Shown here: in pieces, positions 8,820-16,751 of the stretch | Layout of the letters: the number at the start of each line of letters is the position of its first letter | Numbering within the stretch: the first letter of the stretch is position 1 | Assembly: GCA_038106145.1 (NCBI GenBank) | Contig: JAYODD010000002.1 | Span: 62,001-126,000 of the forward strand | DNA from: JBFJKD01 sp038106145 | GTDB lineage: Bacteria > Pseudomonadota > Gammaproteobacteria > Pseudomonadales > Porticoccaceae | Direction: 5' to 3' | Length of the DNA stretch: 64,000 nucleotides | Made by a program: the position numbers and the translations under genes | Notes under the pieces: model-generated | The model's database searches: none | Seen by the model: only the letters and a program-made list of their open reading frames with translations | Told to the model about the DNA's origin: nothing

Positions 8820-9896
8820 ATGCGCAAACTGCTGAACCAATTTAAAACCCGCAATCAACCCTGCACGGTGACCCTTAACCCGGGTGGTATTACTTTCGAC
8901 GTGCCGAGAAATCGCACGTTATTACAGGCCGCCAACCAGCAGAACATCAATTTCCCGCAACACTGCACGGTGGGTACCTGCGGCAGTTGTCGCTGTAAAT
9001 TGGTTGCGGGCGAGGTGCGGGCGCTGCGGGATTTTTCCTACACATTGACGCGGGCGGAAATTGACGAGGGTTACATTCTGGCGTGCCAGAGTATGTTGAA
9101 GGGCGATGCCGTGATCGAGCTGGACAACACGGGCCCGGAGATTACCCATCCCGCCACAACATTTGCCGCCACCATCAGCCGCACTCGTCTGTTGACCCAC
9201 GACATCATGCAGGTCGACCTACGGCTCGACCGTCCGATCAGTTACACGGCTGGTCAGTTTGCCGATCTTGGTCTGGCGCAGTTTGCGCGACCGCGCAGCT
9301 ATTCATTTGCCAATCCGGCGCCGTCCAGCGCCGGTCGCGAGGTGAGTTTTCACGTGCGCCAGGTGCCGGGGGGCAGCTACAGCGACTGGTTGTTCGCAAC
9401 GGATCGCGTCGGCGAACCCTGTGAACTGCACGGCCCGGCGGGCAACTTTTACCTGCGCCCGGACACCGCGCCGATATTGTGCGTTGCCGGCGGCAGCGGG
9501 ATGGCGCCAATCAAGGCGATACTCGAAGCTGCCGCGCGACAAAAATTCGAGCGTCCTGTGACGTACCTGTTTGGGGCGCGGCAACAGCGCGATCTGTACT
9601 GTAGCAAAGAGATGCAGGCGCTACGCGAGCAGTGGCCCGAGACATTTCGCTACCTGCCGATACTTTCCGAAGAACCCGCAGGGTCGAGCTGGCAGGGCGG
9701 GCGCGGTTTAGTGACCGACCATATTGCCAGTGAGACGGTCGGTTTCGAGTTGCGTGATTGTCACGCCTATCTGTGTGGGCCGCCGGGAATGATAGACGCG
9801 GCGCTGGTGGCACTGGAACAAAATCAGGTGCCCATAGAGCATATTCACTACGATAAATTTCTCGACGCGCGGCAACTTGAGATAGCGTCAGAGTAA
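8820..9896 (+). CDS. 2Fe-2S/FAD/NAD oxygenase reductase
   Basis: A 358-aa electron transfer protein of the XylA/BenC type. The N-terminal plant-type ferredoxin domain has Cys49, Cys54, Cys57 and Cys89. It is followed by an FAD-binding barrel with RSYSFAN and an NAD-binding domain with GGSGMAP and CGPPGM. It would pass electrons from NADH to an oxygenase. Its position after the AlkB-type hydroxylase makes that the first candidate partner; the Rieske dioxygenase 2-4 kb away on the other strand is a second. The ribosome site before 8820 is weak, but the conserved ferredoxin domain leaves little room for another start. Confidence 0.9.
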   Translation: MRKLLNQFKTRNQPCTVTLNPGGITFDVPRNRTLLQAANQQNINFPQHCTVGTCGSCRCKLVAGEVRALRDFSYTLTRAEIDEGYILACQSMLKGDAVIELDNTGPEITHPATTFAATISRTRLLTHDIMQVDLRLDRPISYTAGQFADLGLAQFARPRSYSFANPAPSSAGREVSFHVRQVPGGSYSDWLFATDRVGEPCELHGPAGNFYLRPDTAPILCVAGGSGMAPIKAILEAAARQKFERPVTYLFGARQQRDLYCSKEMQALREQWPETFRYLPILSEEPAGSSWQGGRGLVTDHIASETVGFELRDCHAYLCGPPGMIDAALVALEQNQVPIEHIHYDKFLDARQLEIASE

Positions 9897-9982
9897 ATGT
9901 TATCCGTTGCGTAGCCCCCCCCCCTGGCAGCACCTGAGAAGTACCGCGGGCTCACGTTGGATTTCGATATATTCCGTTCTGG

Positions 9983-11419
9983 TTAATCCTGCGTAATTCC
10001 CGCCAGTTGTTTGGCCAGCGCGACATGGGGCGCGACATCATAGGCCGCGGCGAGTCGCTGCTTATTGGTCGCCAGGCTGGTCACGTTAAACATTTCGAAC
10101 AACAACTGGCGCGAACCGAAGGAGTCGCAGGCATACTCCCAGGCGAGTTTGAGCATGCGAAACCGGTCGTGGGCCCACGGGTCATCGCCCACGTAATAGC
10201 GATCGACCCAGGCCGCAATTTGGGGATTGTTGAGGTCGGCGCGCCCTGGCGCGGTGAGAATGCTGGCGCCACACAGTTCGCGGATAAGGTGAATTATGCG
10301 CGGGTAGTTTTCAATGGCGAAGACCCGGGCTGCCTGTGCGAGTACGGGGTCCGGCAGCGCCAGTCCAGAGGCGGAGCGCAGTGGTTTTGCCTCGGCGGCC
10401 AGAATAAAGCTGCGCATGGTTTCCAGATAGACTATCGCATCCGCCAGTGCCTCCCTGGCGTTGGCCTGTTGCGCAGTGCCCAGATATTCGGTAACCGCCG
10501 CACAGATACCGATTAACACTTCGGCCTTGACTGCCATGCGCACCAGCACATACCAGGGACCGACATTGACTGCCCCATAGAGTAGACGCCCGTACAGGGT
10601 TGGGTCGGATGGGTTGTCCTGGCGTAGATAGAAAACTCGATCCCAGGGTACCAGTACATCGTCAAACACCACGATGGCATCCATCTCATCCCAGTTAGCG
10701 GCCAGTGGATGGTCCTGCGGGTTGTTTGGCGTCAGGGGTTCCCGGCAGATAAATTGCAATCCAGGTGTGTTTGCCGGTACGGCAAAATACAGCACTTCCT
10801 CGGGGCGCAGGTCGGGTCGTGGTAGCGTCATACAGAGTATTTCGTTGGCGTAGGGCGTCTGGGTGCCGACGCCCTTGGCGCCCCGTACCACGACCCCCTC
10901 GGTGCGTCGTTCCACCACTTTCAGATAGTCTGGACGGCTGCCCGAGCGGGACTGGTGAAAGGGGTCGTAGAATACGGTGCCGATGCTCTGATCGTGCTCG
11001 CGACAGAACTCGAAAAAGCGGGTGGCGTTGTCGCCATAGGCGGGATCCTCCTCCGCCAGCAGATCCCGGATGTCGTAGAGTCCGAGGGCGACGGTGGCGA
11101 GATGGTGGGGCAGGCGGGCTGCCACTCCGCCGGCGCGGCGTACCAGAAACTCGTACATTTTACGCTGTCGCACCAGGTCGTCTCCGGATCTCGGCTCCAG
11201 ATAGGCGAGGCTCACCCGGTCGCCCGTGGAAGGAGACAGCATGGTGAGCAGGTCCCGGTGCTCGGCGCGGTGCTGCAGATCGTAGACCTCGGCTACGCTG
11301 CGCGCGCACCCGGCGAGGGCTGGATGGGTGGTGACATCATCGACCGGCTCCCCGGCTAGCCATACCCGGCGACCATCGTGCAAACTGTCGAGATATTGTT
11401 GTCCGCTGCGAACAGGCAT
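9983..11419 (-). CDS. HpaB-family flavin-dependent monooxygenase
   Basis: A 478-aa member of the 4-hydroxyphenylacetate 3-hydroxylase large-subunit family, which hydroxylates phenols ortho to the OH using FADH2 supplied by a separate reductase. Family features: RSGQQYLDSLHDGRRVW at the N-terminus, a middle beta domain, and WDEMDAIVVFDDVLVPWDRVF followed by a long C-terminal helical domain. GGGGGTGATCC lies just ahead of the ATG at 11419. No HpaC-type flavin reductase is seen in the window. It stands alone, convergent with the reductase gene. A paralogue of similar length is at 33.4 kb. Substrate not assignable. Confidence 0.85.
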   Translation of the reverse strand: MPVRSGQQYLDSLHDGRRVWLAGEPVDDVTTHPALAGCARSVAEVYDLQHRAEHRDLLTMLSPSTGDRVSLAYLEPRSGDDLVRQRKMYEFLVRRAGGVAARLPHHLATVALGLYDIRDLLAEEDPAYGDNATRFFEFCREHDQSIGTVFYDPFHQSRSGSRPDYLKVVERRTEGVVVRGAKGVGTQTPYANEILCMTLPRPDLRPEEVLYFAVPANTPGLQFICREPLTPNNPQDHPLAANWDEMDAIVVFDDVLVPWDRVFYLRQDNPSDPTLYGRLLYGAVNVGPWYVLVRMAVKAEVLIGICAAVTEYLGTAQQANAREALADAIVYLETMRSFILAAEAKPLRSASGLALPDPVLAQAARVFAIENYPRIIHLIRELCGASILTAPGRADLNNPQIAAWVDRYYVGDDPWAHDRFRMLKLAWEYACDSFGSRQLLFEMFNVTSLATNKQRLAAAYDVAPHVALAKQLAGITQD

Positions 11420-11695
11420 GGATCACCCCCGTACTGTTATTCAGGTCTTATTGTCGCTGTTGGAGCCAACCGGCCATCGCGACCCGTTGTGGATATCACC
11501 GCGCTGAGTCAACAACGCTCGGGTTCCTTGCGCGGAGGCATTGACCGAATATTACCGCTATTTGCACAGCAAATCTTATCGGTCTGTTGCCCGGCGTGCG
11601 CCTGTCGGCCGCGCGCACCAGAGTTTGCAGTTGATGGAGGTCGATGAGCGTTATAATGCGGCTCTGGCGCAGTCGCCCGGCGTAGAGAGCATTTG

Positions 11696-12562
11696 ATGAT
11701 AACGATTGGTAACACCCACCGGTTAAGCGTGATTCGCCTGGTAGATTTCGGCGCTTATCTCGACGCCGGAAATATCGGTGAGGTGCTGTTGCCGCGCAAA
11801 TACCTGCCTCGTGATCTGTCCGTGGGGGCTACAGTGGAAGTTTTTCTGTATCTTGATTCCGCAGATAGACCGGTGGCCACCACGCAACAACCCAAGGCCA
11901 GGGTCGGCGAATTCGCCTGTCTCAAGGTGGTGGATACCACCGGGGTGGGCGCGTTCCTCGACTGGGGGCTCGACAAAGACGTGTTGGCGCCGTTTGCGCA
12001 GCAGCACCGACCGATGGAGGTGGGGCGCTCCTACCTGGTGTATCTGTATCTGGACCGGGTCGATGGACGGATTACCGCCTCGTCCAAAATCGATCACTTT
12101 CTGGAAGATAAGGCGCCCCACACATTCGCACCGCGGCAGCCGGTTAATTTAATAATCGCCCAGACGACCGAGCTGGGTTTTAAAGCCATAATCAATCACA
12201 GCCATTGGGGTTTGTTGTATAAAAACGAGGTGCACCAGCGTCTGAGTTTTGGTCAGCATGTCAACGGTTACATCAAAGGTATTCGGCCCGACGGTAAAAT
12301 TGATTTAAGCTTGCAGGATGGCCCACAGGCTCGCGAACAAAACGAAGATCTGATTATGCATTACCTCGAGCAACAACATGGATTTGCTTCGCTGCACGAC
12401 AAGTCGCCCCCCGAATTGATCGCGAAGCTGTTCGGTATCAGCAAAAGTGCGTTTAAAAAAGCACTGGGCGGGTTGTACAAAAAACGACTTATCGTCATTC
12501 ACAAAAACGGCATTCGCCTGACCCGGGATAAGGGTGGTGGTGGCTCGGGGAATCCCTGGTGA
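11696..12562 (+). CDS. CvfB/YitL-type S1 RNA-binding protein
   Basis: A 288-aa protein of the conserved virulence factor B family: three S1-like OB folds followed by a C-terminal winged helix. The first S1-like repeat contains RLVDFGAYLDAG, the second DTTGVGAFLDWGLDKDVLAPF. The winged helix near residue 235 onward (PPELIAKLFGISKSAFKKALGGL) ends in a Gly-rich tail. These are RNA-binding proteins with broad post-transcriptional effects. The ATG at 11696 follows an AGAGAG stretch. The stop overlaps the GTG start of the next gene by four bases, so the two are likely co-translated. Confidence 0.9.
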   Translation: MITIGNTHRLSVIRLVDFGAYLDAGNIGEVLLPRKYLPRDLSVGATVEVFLYLDSADRPVATTQQPKARVGEFACLKVVDTTGVGAFLDWGLDKDVLAPFAQQHRPMEVGRSYLVYLYLDRVDGRITASSKIDHFLEDKAPHTFAPRQPVNLIIAQTTELGFKAIINHSHWGLLYKNEVHQRLSFGQHVNGYIKGIRPDGKIDLSLQDGPQAREQNEDLIMHYLEQQHGFASLHDKSPPELIAKLFGISKSAFKKALGGLYKKRLIVIHKNGIRLTRDKGGGGSGNPW

Positions 12563-13089
12563 TTAACAACGATGTGTTGCGCCGTGTGCGTTATATCTTC
12601 GATTATGACGACGCAAAAATGATCGCCCTGTTTGCCCAGGCGGACCATAAGGTCACCCGTCAACAGGTAAGTAACTGGTTAAAGAAGGACGAAGATCCCG
12701 CGTTCGTCCGCTGTACCGACAGCGAACTGGCGATCTTCCTGAATGGACTGATTAACGACCGGCGCGGTAAAAAAGAAGGGTTGCCAGCCGCTCCGGAGTC
12801 CCGTCTAACCAACAATATTATCTTTAACAAGTTGAAAATTGCCCTGAGTCTTCGCGCCGATGATGTGCTTTCGATTCTGGCGCTGGGCGGGTCTAACATC
12901 AGTCCGCACGAGCTAAGTGCATTTTTTCGCAAACCAACCCATCGCCACTACCGTGTCTGTCAGGATCAAATTTTGCGCAATTTCCTGCATGGGCTGCAAC
13001 GCACCTATCGTCCCGATGGCAACGCTAAAAAACCTTTCAGGTGGGCGGATGCGTTGGAAACGCCCGCGCAGAAACCCGGTAAGAAATAG
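12559..13089 (+). CDS. YehS-like DUF1456 family protein
   Basis: A 176-aa protein with two tandem copies of the DUF1456 unit. The first begins with NNDVLRRVRYIFDYDDAKMI and the second with TNNIIFNKLKIALSLRADDVL; each continues with a short helix pair and an FLNGL or FLHGLQ motif. The family is widespread in gammaproteobacteria and its biochemical role is not known. The GTG start overlaps the CvfB-like stop (GTGA), which supports an operon. It ends in a Lys-rich tail. Confidence 0.9.
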   Translation: MINNDVLRRVRYIFDYDDAKMIALFAQADHKVTRQQVSNWLKKDEDPAFVRCTDSELAIFLNGLINDRRGKKEGLPAAPESRLTNNIIFNKLKIALSLRADDVLSILALGGSNISPHELSAFFRKPTHRHYRVCQDQILRNFLHGLQRTYRPDGNAKKPFRWADALETPAQKPGKK

Positions 13090-13251
13090 GGGGTCATCCG
13101 GCAGGTGGCGCTACATAAACTTGGCGGGGTCCAGCTCGATAGTTTCGTCGGCCAGGTTCCCAGCAGCTTTTGACCTGTGCGGTAATTTGCGCCCGCCGTG
13201 CCGCCAGAATCCGTGCCGGTTTGTCGTCAGCGGCACCGGTAAACAGGTTGC

Positions 13252-13797
13252 TCAGGACTCGGGTGAGTTCAACACCAGTTCCCCGTTAACCACCGGAATG
13301 CGCTCGCCGGGGGGACGTTTCATGCGCAGGGTGCCTTCCGTGTCACCCAACTGGTAGCGCACATCGTAGCCGGTAATAATACTGTGGGTATCCATCACCG
13401 TGTGGCATTTGCGCTCAGTGGTGGTCTGGGTGTCGTTAGCCTGGATATTTTCCTGGGTTTTATTGCCAGCGTAGCCGCCAGCTGCGGCTCCCGCGATGGT
13501 AGCCAGTTTCTTGCCGCTACCGCCGCCAAGCTGATTACCGACCACGCCACCCACAATGGCTCCTGCCACCGTGCCGATGATCTGGTGTTGATCCCTGACG
13601 GGTTGTTGCCGTGTTACCACAACATCTTCACACACCTCCCGCGGCACGGTGCTATCCGTGACCACGTCCTTAATTTCTAGTACCGTCGCGAATGCTGGCC
13701 CTGGGTCGTTGCCAAGCAACCGGTAGCCGCCAATGGCCCCCACTGTTGAGGCCAATGCGACCCCCGCTACCAACCCGGTGAGCGTCGATTTATTCAC
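13252..13797 (-). CDS. Glycine-zipper 2TM domain envelope protein
   Basis: A 181-aa protein with an N-terminal hydrophobic signal-like segment (TLTGLVAGVALASTVGAIGG) and a central glycine-zipper domain (GTVAGAIVGGVVGNQLGGGS, then AGAAAGGYAGN). This is the SlyB-like module found in outer-membrane or periplasmic proteins. There is no lipobox Cys, so it is probably not a lipoprotein. The C-terminal part has YDVRYQLGDTEGTLRMKRPPG, a small beta unit seen in relatives. The GTG start at 13797 has GGAGG seven bases upstream. Its function is probably envelope-related; nothing more specific can be said. Confidence 0.85.
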   Translation of the reverse strand: MNKSTLTGLVAGVALASTVGAIGGYRLLGNDPGPAFATVLEIKDVVTDSTVPREVCEDVVVTRQQPVRDQHQIIGTVAGAIVGGVVGNQLGGGSGKKLATIAGAAAGGYAGNKTQENIQANDTQTTTERKCHTVMDTHSIITGYDVRYQLGDTEGTLRMKRPPGERIPVVNGELVLNSPES

Positions 13798-14002
13798 CTT
13801 ATAACCTCCGTTGTCAGAGAAAAGTCGTTCGTTATTGTTGAGACCGGGCTCCAGCCTCTGGTTCTATCCGGTGTACACTTCGATATCTATACTTGGTGCC
13901 ACCATTCTCATCGTCTTTAGCCTCTTTGTCCAGATAGCGATCTGCCCGTAACAGGGCGATAGACGGGCGTTTCCCTGTCAGAGGCCAGCACGCGGGTGTT
14001 GG

Positions 14003-14764
14003 TCAGGGATAATCCTGACGGGTGGGCCTGATTACAATATCGCTGACATGCACATGGGGCGGCTGGCTCACAATGAAATGTATGGCGTTAGCGATATCGT
14101 CCCCCACCAGCAGCGGGCCAAAGCTTTTTTCAAAGCCCTGCACCATCTCTTTGCTGTAGCCGGCGCCCGCCTGAAACCCGCTTAATACGGCGCCCGGTTC
14201 CACCAGCGTCACGCGAATACCTTTCGGCCCGACTTCCCGGCGCAGGCCTTCGGTCAGCGCGTGCACCGCAAACTTGGACGCGCCGTATACAGCGCTGAAC
14301 GGGGAGATATGTCGCCCCACGACGGAGCCAATTACCACAATATCGGCTGCGGTGGCGGGGTAGCCTTGCTCCTGCGCCCCCAGCATCTTCTGCGCCGCTT
14401 TTTGCAATAACGCCAGTGCGCCGCTAACATTCACTTTCAGCACCGCTTCAAATTCGCTGAGGTCCGCATCCTTCACCGAGCCACCCAAACCGCGACCCGC
14501 GTTAACCACCACCGTATCGATGGGGCTACCAAAACGTTCGAGAGCGGCGCTGAACAACTTGTCTAGTACTGCGTGATCGGCGGCGTCGCCGGGCACTCCG
14601 CAGAACCCGTCACCTAATTGCTTTTCCATCGCCGTCAATTTGTCGGCATTGCGCCCGGTTCCGACCACCGCGTACCCGGCAGCAACGAATTTTCGCGCGG
14701 TGGCTTCACCAATGCCGGAGGTGGCGCCCGTAACAGTGGCTATGCGTAAATATGTCGAAGTCAT
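14003..14764 (-). CDS. Short-chain dehydrogenase/reductase
   Basis: A 253-aa classical SDR. The NAD(P) motif TGATSGIGEA is at about 13-22, NAGRG near 90 stands for NNAG, and the catalytic Ser (GSVVG) and Tyr-x3-Lys (YGASK) are present. Arg/Lys residues following the second strand (GTGRNADKL) favour NADP. CAGGAG lies upstream of the ATG at 14764. Sequence features such as VSDIVIRPTRQDYP at the C-terminus resemble YdfG-type 3-hydroxy acid dehydrogenases, but the substrate is not assigned. It lies immediately downstream of the integron cassette stretch. Confidence 0.9.
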   Translation of the reverse strand: MTSTYLRIATVTGATSGIGEATARKFVAAGYAVVGTGRNADKLTAMEKQLGDGFCGVPGDAADHAVLDKLFSAALERFGSPIDTVVVNAGRGLGGSVKDADLSEFEAVLKVNVSGALALLQKAAQKMLGAQEQGYPATAADIVVIGSVVGRHISPFSAVYGASKFAVHALTEGLRREVGPKGIRVTLVEPGAVLSGFQAGAGYSKEMVQGFEKSFGPLLVGDDIANAIHFIVSQPPHVHVSDIVIRPTRQDYP

Positions 14765-14926
14765 GTGTCGTCTCCTGGGTGAACTGGTTTCATTTTATTG
14801 TTCAGACCTGCGTGGCAGTTTGCGCTGACGTCAGTTTGCGGCGTTTATATGCGGCGTATTGCTTGCCATATAGTAATAAATTTTCTGCGGTGCGGAATAC
14901 GGTAATCCCCCCATTTTTAACCGCCG

Positions 14927-15427
14927 TTAAAAGTAGAGGTTAAGCCGCCAAATTGAGAGTGTGAGCGCAGAAGCGAAGGATACCCACGCAAGATACGGCA
15001 GGAGCAGCCACGCCGCGACTTTGCTGACCTTCCAGAAAAGGCTAATTGTCACGACGATGAGCGCCCAAAGAACCAGAATTTCCGCGAACGCCAACCTACC
15101 TTGGTTGCACACAAAGAACAGCCAAGGCCATAGGGAGTTGGCAGCCAATTGAAGGGTGAAAACGACCAACGCGCTGCGCGCACCCGCGAACCCGCGCACT
15201 CGCCATACCAGCCATGCCGACAGACCCATACACACGTATAGAACAGACCAGACGGGGCCAAACAGCCAACTTGGCGGCGCCCAAGCGGGACGAATGAGGT
15301 CTCGATAAAACGCGCCTGCGTTTGCAGAGGCGAACGCACCAACAGCAGCCGCAGCGAACACCAGCAGCAGCCAACCAAGCAGGCCAATGGTTTGATGTCG
15401 TTTCGACAGGATCTGTGGAGGTAGCAC
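14927..15427 (-). CDS. tspO: TspO/MBR family membrane protein (gene cassette)
   Basis: A 166-aa tryptophan-rich protein with five predicted membrane helices, a TspO/peripheral benzodiazepine receptor homologue that binds porphyrins in other bacteria. Typical motifs are FYRDLIRPAWAPPSWLFGPVW and an internal AANSLWPWLFF. The GTG start at 15427 sits only three bases after the attC right-hand core GTTAGAC, with no separate ribosome site. That is the geometry expected of an integron gene cassette. No attC follows the stop, so its own recombination site is lost or it is the terminal cassette. No PpsR or photosynthesis genes lie nearby. Confidence 0.85.
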   Translation of the reverse strand: MLPPQILSKRHQTIGLLGWLLLVFAAAAVGAFASANAGAFYRDLIRPAWAPPSWLFGPVWSVLYVCMGLSAWLVWRVRGFAGARSALVVFTLQLAANSLWPWLFFVCNQGRLAFAEILVLWALIVVTISLFWKVSKVAAWLLLPYLAWVSFASALTLSIWRLNLYF

Positions 15428-15430
15428 GCA

Positions 15431-15509
15431 GTCTAACGCCTAGCTAAGTGGTGCGCGCCTTTTGCACGTCCAGTGGAGGCCGATTTTTTCGCCTGAACGA
15501 TACTTGGGC
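15431..15509 (-). repeat. attC-like recombination site A
   Basis: 79 bp between the small membrane gene and tspO. The right core reads GTTAGAC (matches GTTRRRY) three bases before the tspO start. The left core GCCCAAG is degenerate. The centre contains the purine-rich and GC-arm layout usual for attC (GGACGTGC, AAAA, GGCGCGC). The inner L boxes pair poorly, so this is the weaker of the two compact sites. Confidence 0.55.
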
Positions 15510-15535
15510 GTATTATGATATTTACCGCCATGTAT

Positions 15536-15766
15536 TTATTTATCGCTCTGGACGCCTAAAAGTAATTTTTTTGTATCACCCTTAGCTTTGTATACGGCGA
15601 TAAGAATATACGGGAACCCGACCATCCCTCCCATTATAATGCTTAAAAAACCTAATATATGTCCTTTAGGAGAGAACCCTTCGCGCCAACTTATCCAGGT
15701 TGCTAACAAAAACGGGTGAATTAAAAAATCAGTATTAAACTGTGCGCGCCAGTCGAGATTAAGCAT
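15536..15766 (-). CDS. Small membrane protein (gene cassette), start uncertain
   Basis: A 76-aa protein with two predicted membrane helices (FLIHPFLLATWISW and ILGFLSIIMGGMVGFPYILIAVY) and a Lys-rich tail. I do not recognise its function. The ATG at 15766 has GGAG only two bases upstream, which is poor. The frame stays open upstream for at least 20 more codons of protein-like sequence (TGFNWPIIYFGDM directly before the ATG) with no ATG, GTG or TTG, reaching back into attC site B. The true start may be non-canonical, or the gene may have been trimmed when the cassette formed. Confidence 0.55.
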   Translation of the reverse strand: MLNLDWRAQFNTDFLIHPFLLATWISWREGFSPKGHILGFLSIIMGGMVGFPYILIAVYKAKGDTKKLLLGVQSDK

Positions 15767-15819
15767 ATCTCCGAAATAAATTATGGGCCAATTAAAACCG
15801 GTTTTTTCGACAGCAAATA

Positions 15820-15897
15820 TTGTAACGCCGCCATAAACGGCGCGCGCTTGCGAGCGTCCGGCGACCGTAGGGAGCGAATTTAATGGCCTTGTTACAA
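15820..15897 (-). repeat. attC recombination site B
   Basis: A 78-bp imperfect palindrome between two cassette genes. The ends are exact complements (TTGTAAC and GTTACAA). After a three-base unpaired spacer the L boxes pair as GCCATAAA with TTTAATGGC, leaving one extra base on one arm. That extrahelical base is the hallmark used by integron integrases. Inside it is a GC arm pair with a small CGCTTGCGAGCG hairpin. The core differs from the GTTRRRY consensus (GTTACAA), but both ends share the change. Confidence 0.75.
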
Positions 15898-15903
15898 GGC
15901 ATT

Positions 15904-16380
15904 TTATCTAAGCCCCAGGTAAGCAGCCACGGCTATAAACACCAATCCACCGACGACGCGCACCACCCAAGGATGCTTAATAAACTCGGCGAAAAGCGTG
16001 GATGGGGTGCCCACTCCGGGCCCACTGGATATGTATGAGTTGGTTACGTCTTTGCCGCATTCATTAATTTCATAGTCACTATATCCATGTCCTGCACTTA
16101 TCCACACGACACTTGAGCTTGTGCGATTAAACTCTTGGACATCTCTATGGCTTTCTTCTTGCACAACCTTTAGTTCTGCTTCATGCGGGTTTTCAGTTTC
16201 TGTGATCTTCATCTGCGTGATTTCGCTTGGAGAAAGTATGTTGCCATCGTAATAGATAGACTTTCCAAGCCTGTAGGGCTTTACCAGGTTTTTCTTAAGC
16301 TCAGATACTGACAAATCCTTGAAGATACAAAGCCACCCATCCGAGCCTTTCATTTTGATTGTAACGTGAAGATAACTCAT
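15904..16380 (-). CDS. 159-aa class protein: small N-terminal module plus C-terminal membrane helix (gene cassette)
   Basis: Encodes 158-159 aa (ATG at 16380 or the adjacent GTG at 16383; AAGG lies just upstream). The N-terminal part has the pattern DLSVSELKKNLVKPYRLGK, then a G-N-x-L-S-P-S-E-I strand and ITETE. After a linker come WISAGHGYSDYEI and CGKDVTNSYISSGPG. From memory, a DLS-PYR-G-DVT-I-GPPG arrangement is found ahead of TIR-like domains in predicted bacterial defence proteins; here the C-terminus is a single membrane helix (about 137-157) instead. No signal peptide is seen. The gene starts nine bases after an attC-type core and ends just before attC site B, so it is a cassette. An abortive-infection effector role is inference. 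Confidence 0.6.
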   Translation of the reverse strand: MSYLHVTIKMKGSDGWLCIFKDLSVSELKKNLVKPYRLGKSIYYDGNILSPSEITQMKITETENPHEAELKVVQEESHRDVQEFNRTSSSVVWISAGHGYSDYEINECGKDVTNSYISSGPGVGTPSTLFAEFIKHPWVVRVVGGLVFIAVAAYLGLR

Positions 16381-16392
16381 CACTCGCTTGCC

Positions 16393-16667
16393 TTGTAACT
16401 ATTAATGAACGCCACGTGCAACCTATGTTCGGAATAGGTGCAGGTGTGCATGATGTACCCGTTTTGGAATATAAACGTGCAGGCAAGACATATCATTCCC
16501 TGATTGGTTAATTATTTGCGGCACAATACGCTGATTTCAAAGGGAAAATCAATAGTCCAGCAAACCCTCCCAAGATATGACACGCGTGCTCAGTTATCTA
16601 GGGTTTTCGCACTTAATTGAGCAGGTGCGATATATGCTGCCGGGCGGCGCATTACGAATAGTTACAT
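16393..16667 (-). repeat. Inverted-repeat element with attC-like ends (275 bp)
   Basis: The outer ends are near-exact complements over ten bases (TGTAACTATT and AATAGTTACA), followed by L-box-like arms AATGAACGCC and GGCGCATTACG that pair except for two bulged bases. This is attC geometry, but the 275-bp span is about twice the longest attC lengths I know. The inner part contains another hairpin (TGCACCTAT and ATAGGTTGCA around TCCGAAC, minus-strand sense). It holds no gene. It may be an attC carrying an insertion, or a different small mobile element. Confidence 0.45.
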
Positions 16668-16751
16668 AACACTATGAAATATATAAAAATAAATAGTCGG
16701 CGTGTGCGCTCAGAGGCCGTCCATGAGTTTACGCAGCCGATGATCCCGCTT

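Noticed and set aside
9914..9924. A long C run as a phase-variation tract
   Set aside because: It lies in the spacer between convergent genes, not inside a coding frame or promoter.
13090..13251. A stop-free minus-strand run of about 57 codons (VLSNLFTGAADDKPARIL...) beyond the glycine-zipper gene
   Set aside because: No start codon and no family match; it could be a gene remnant, but the evidence is too thin to annotate.
14882..14936. An attC site after tspO
   Set aside because: There is a short TTTTAAC/GTTAAAA inverted repeat at the stop, but no L arms, no core matching GTTRRRY and no partner core.
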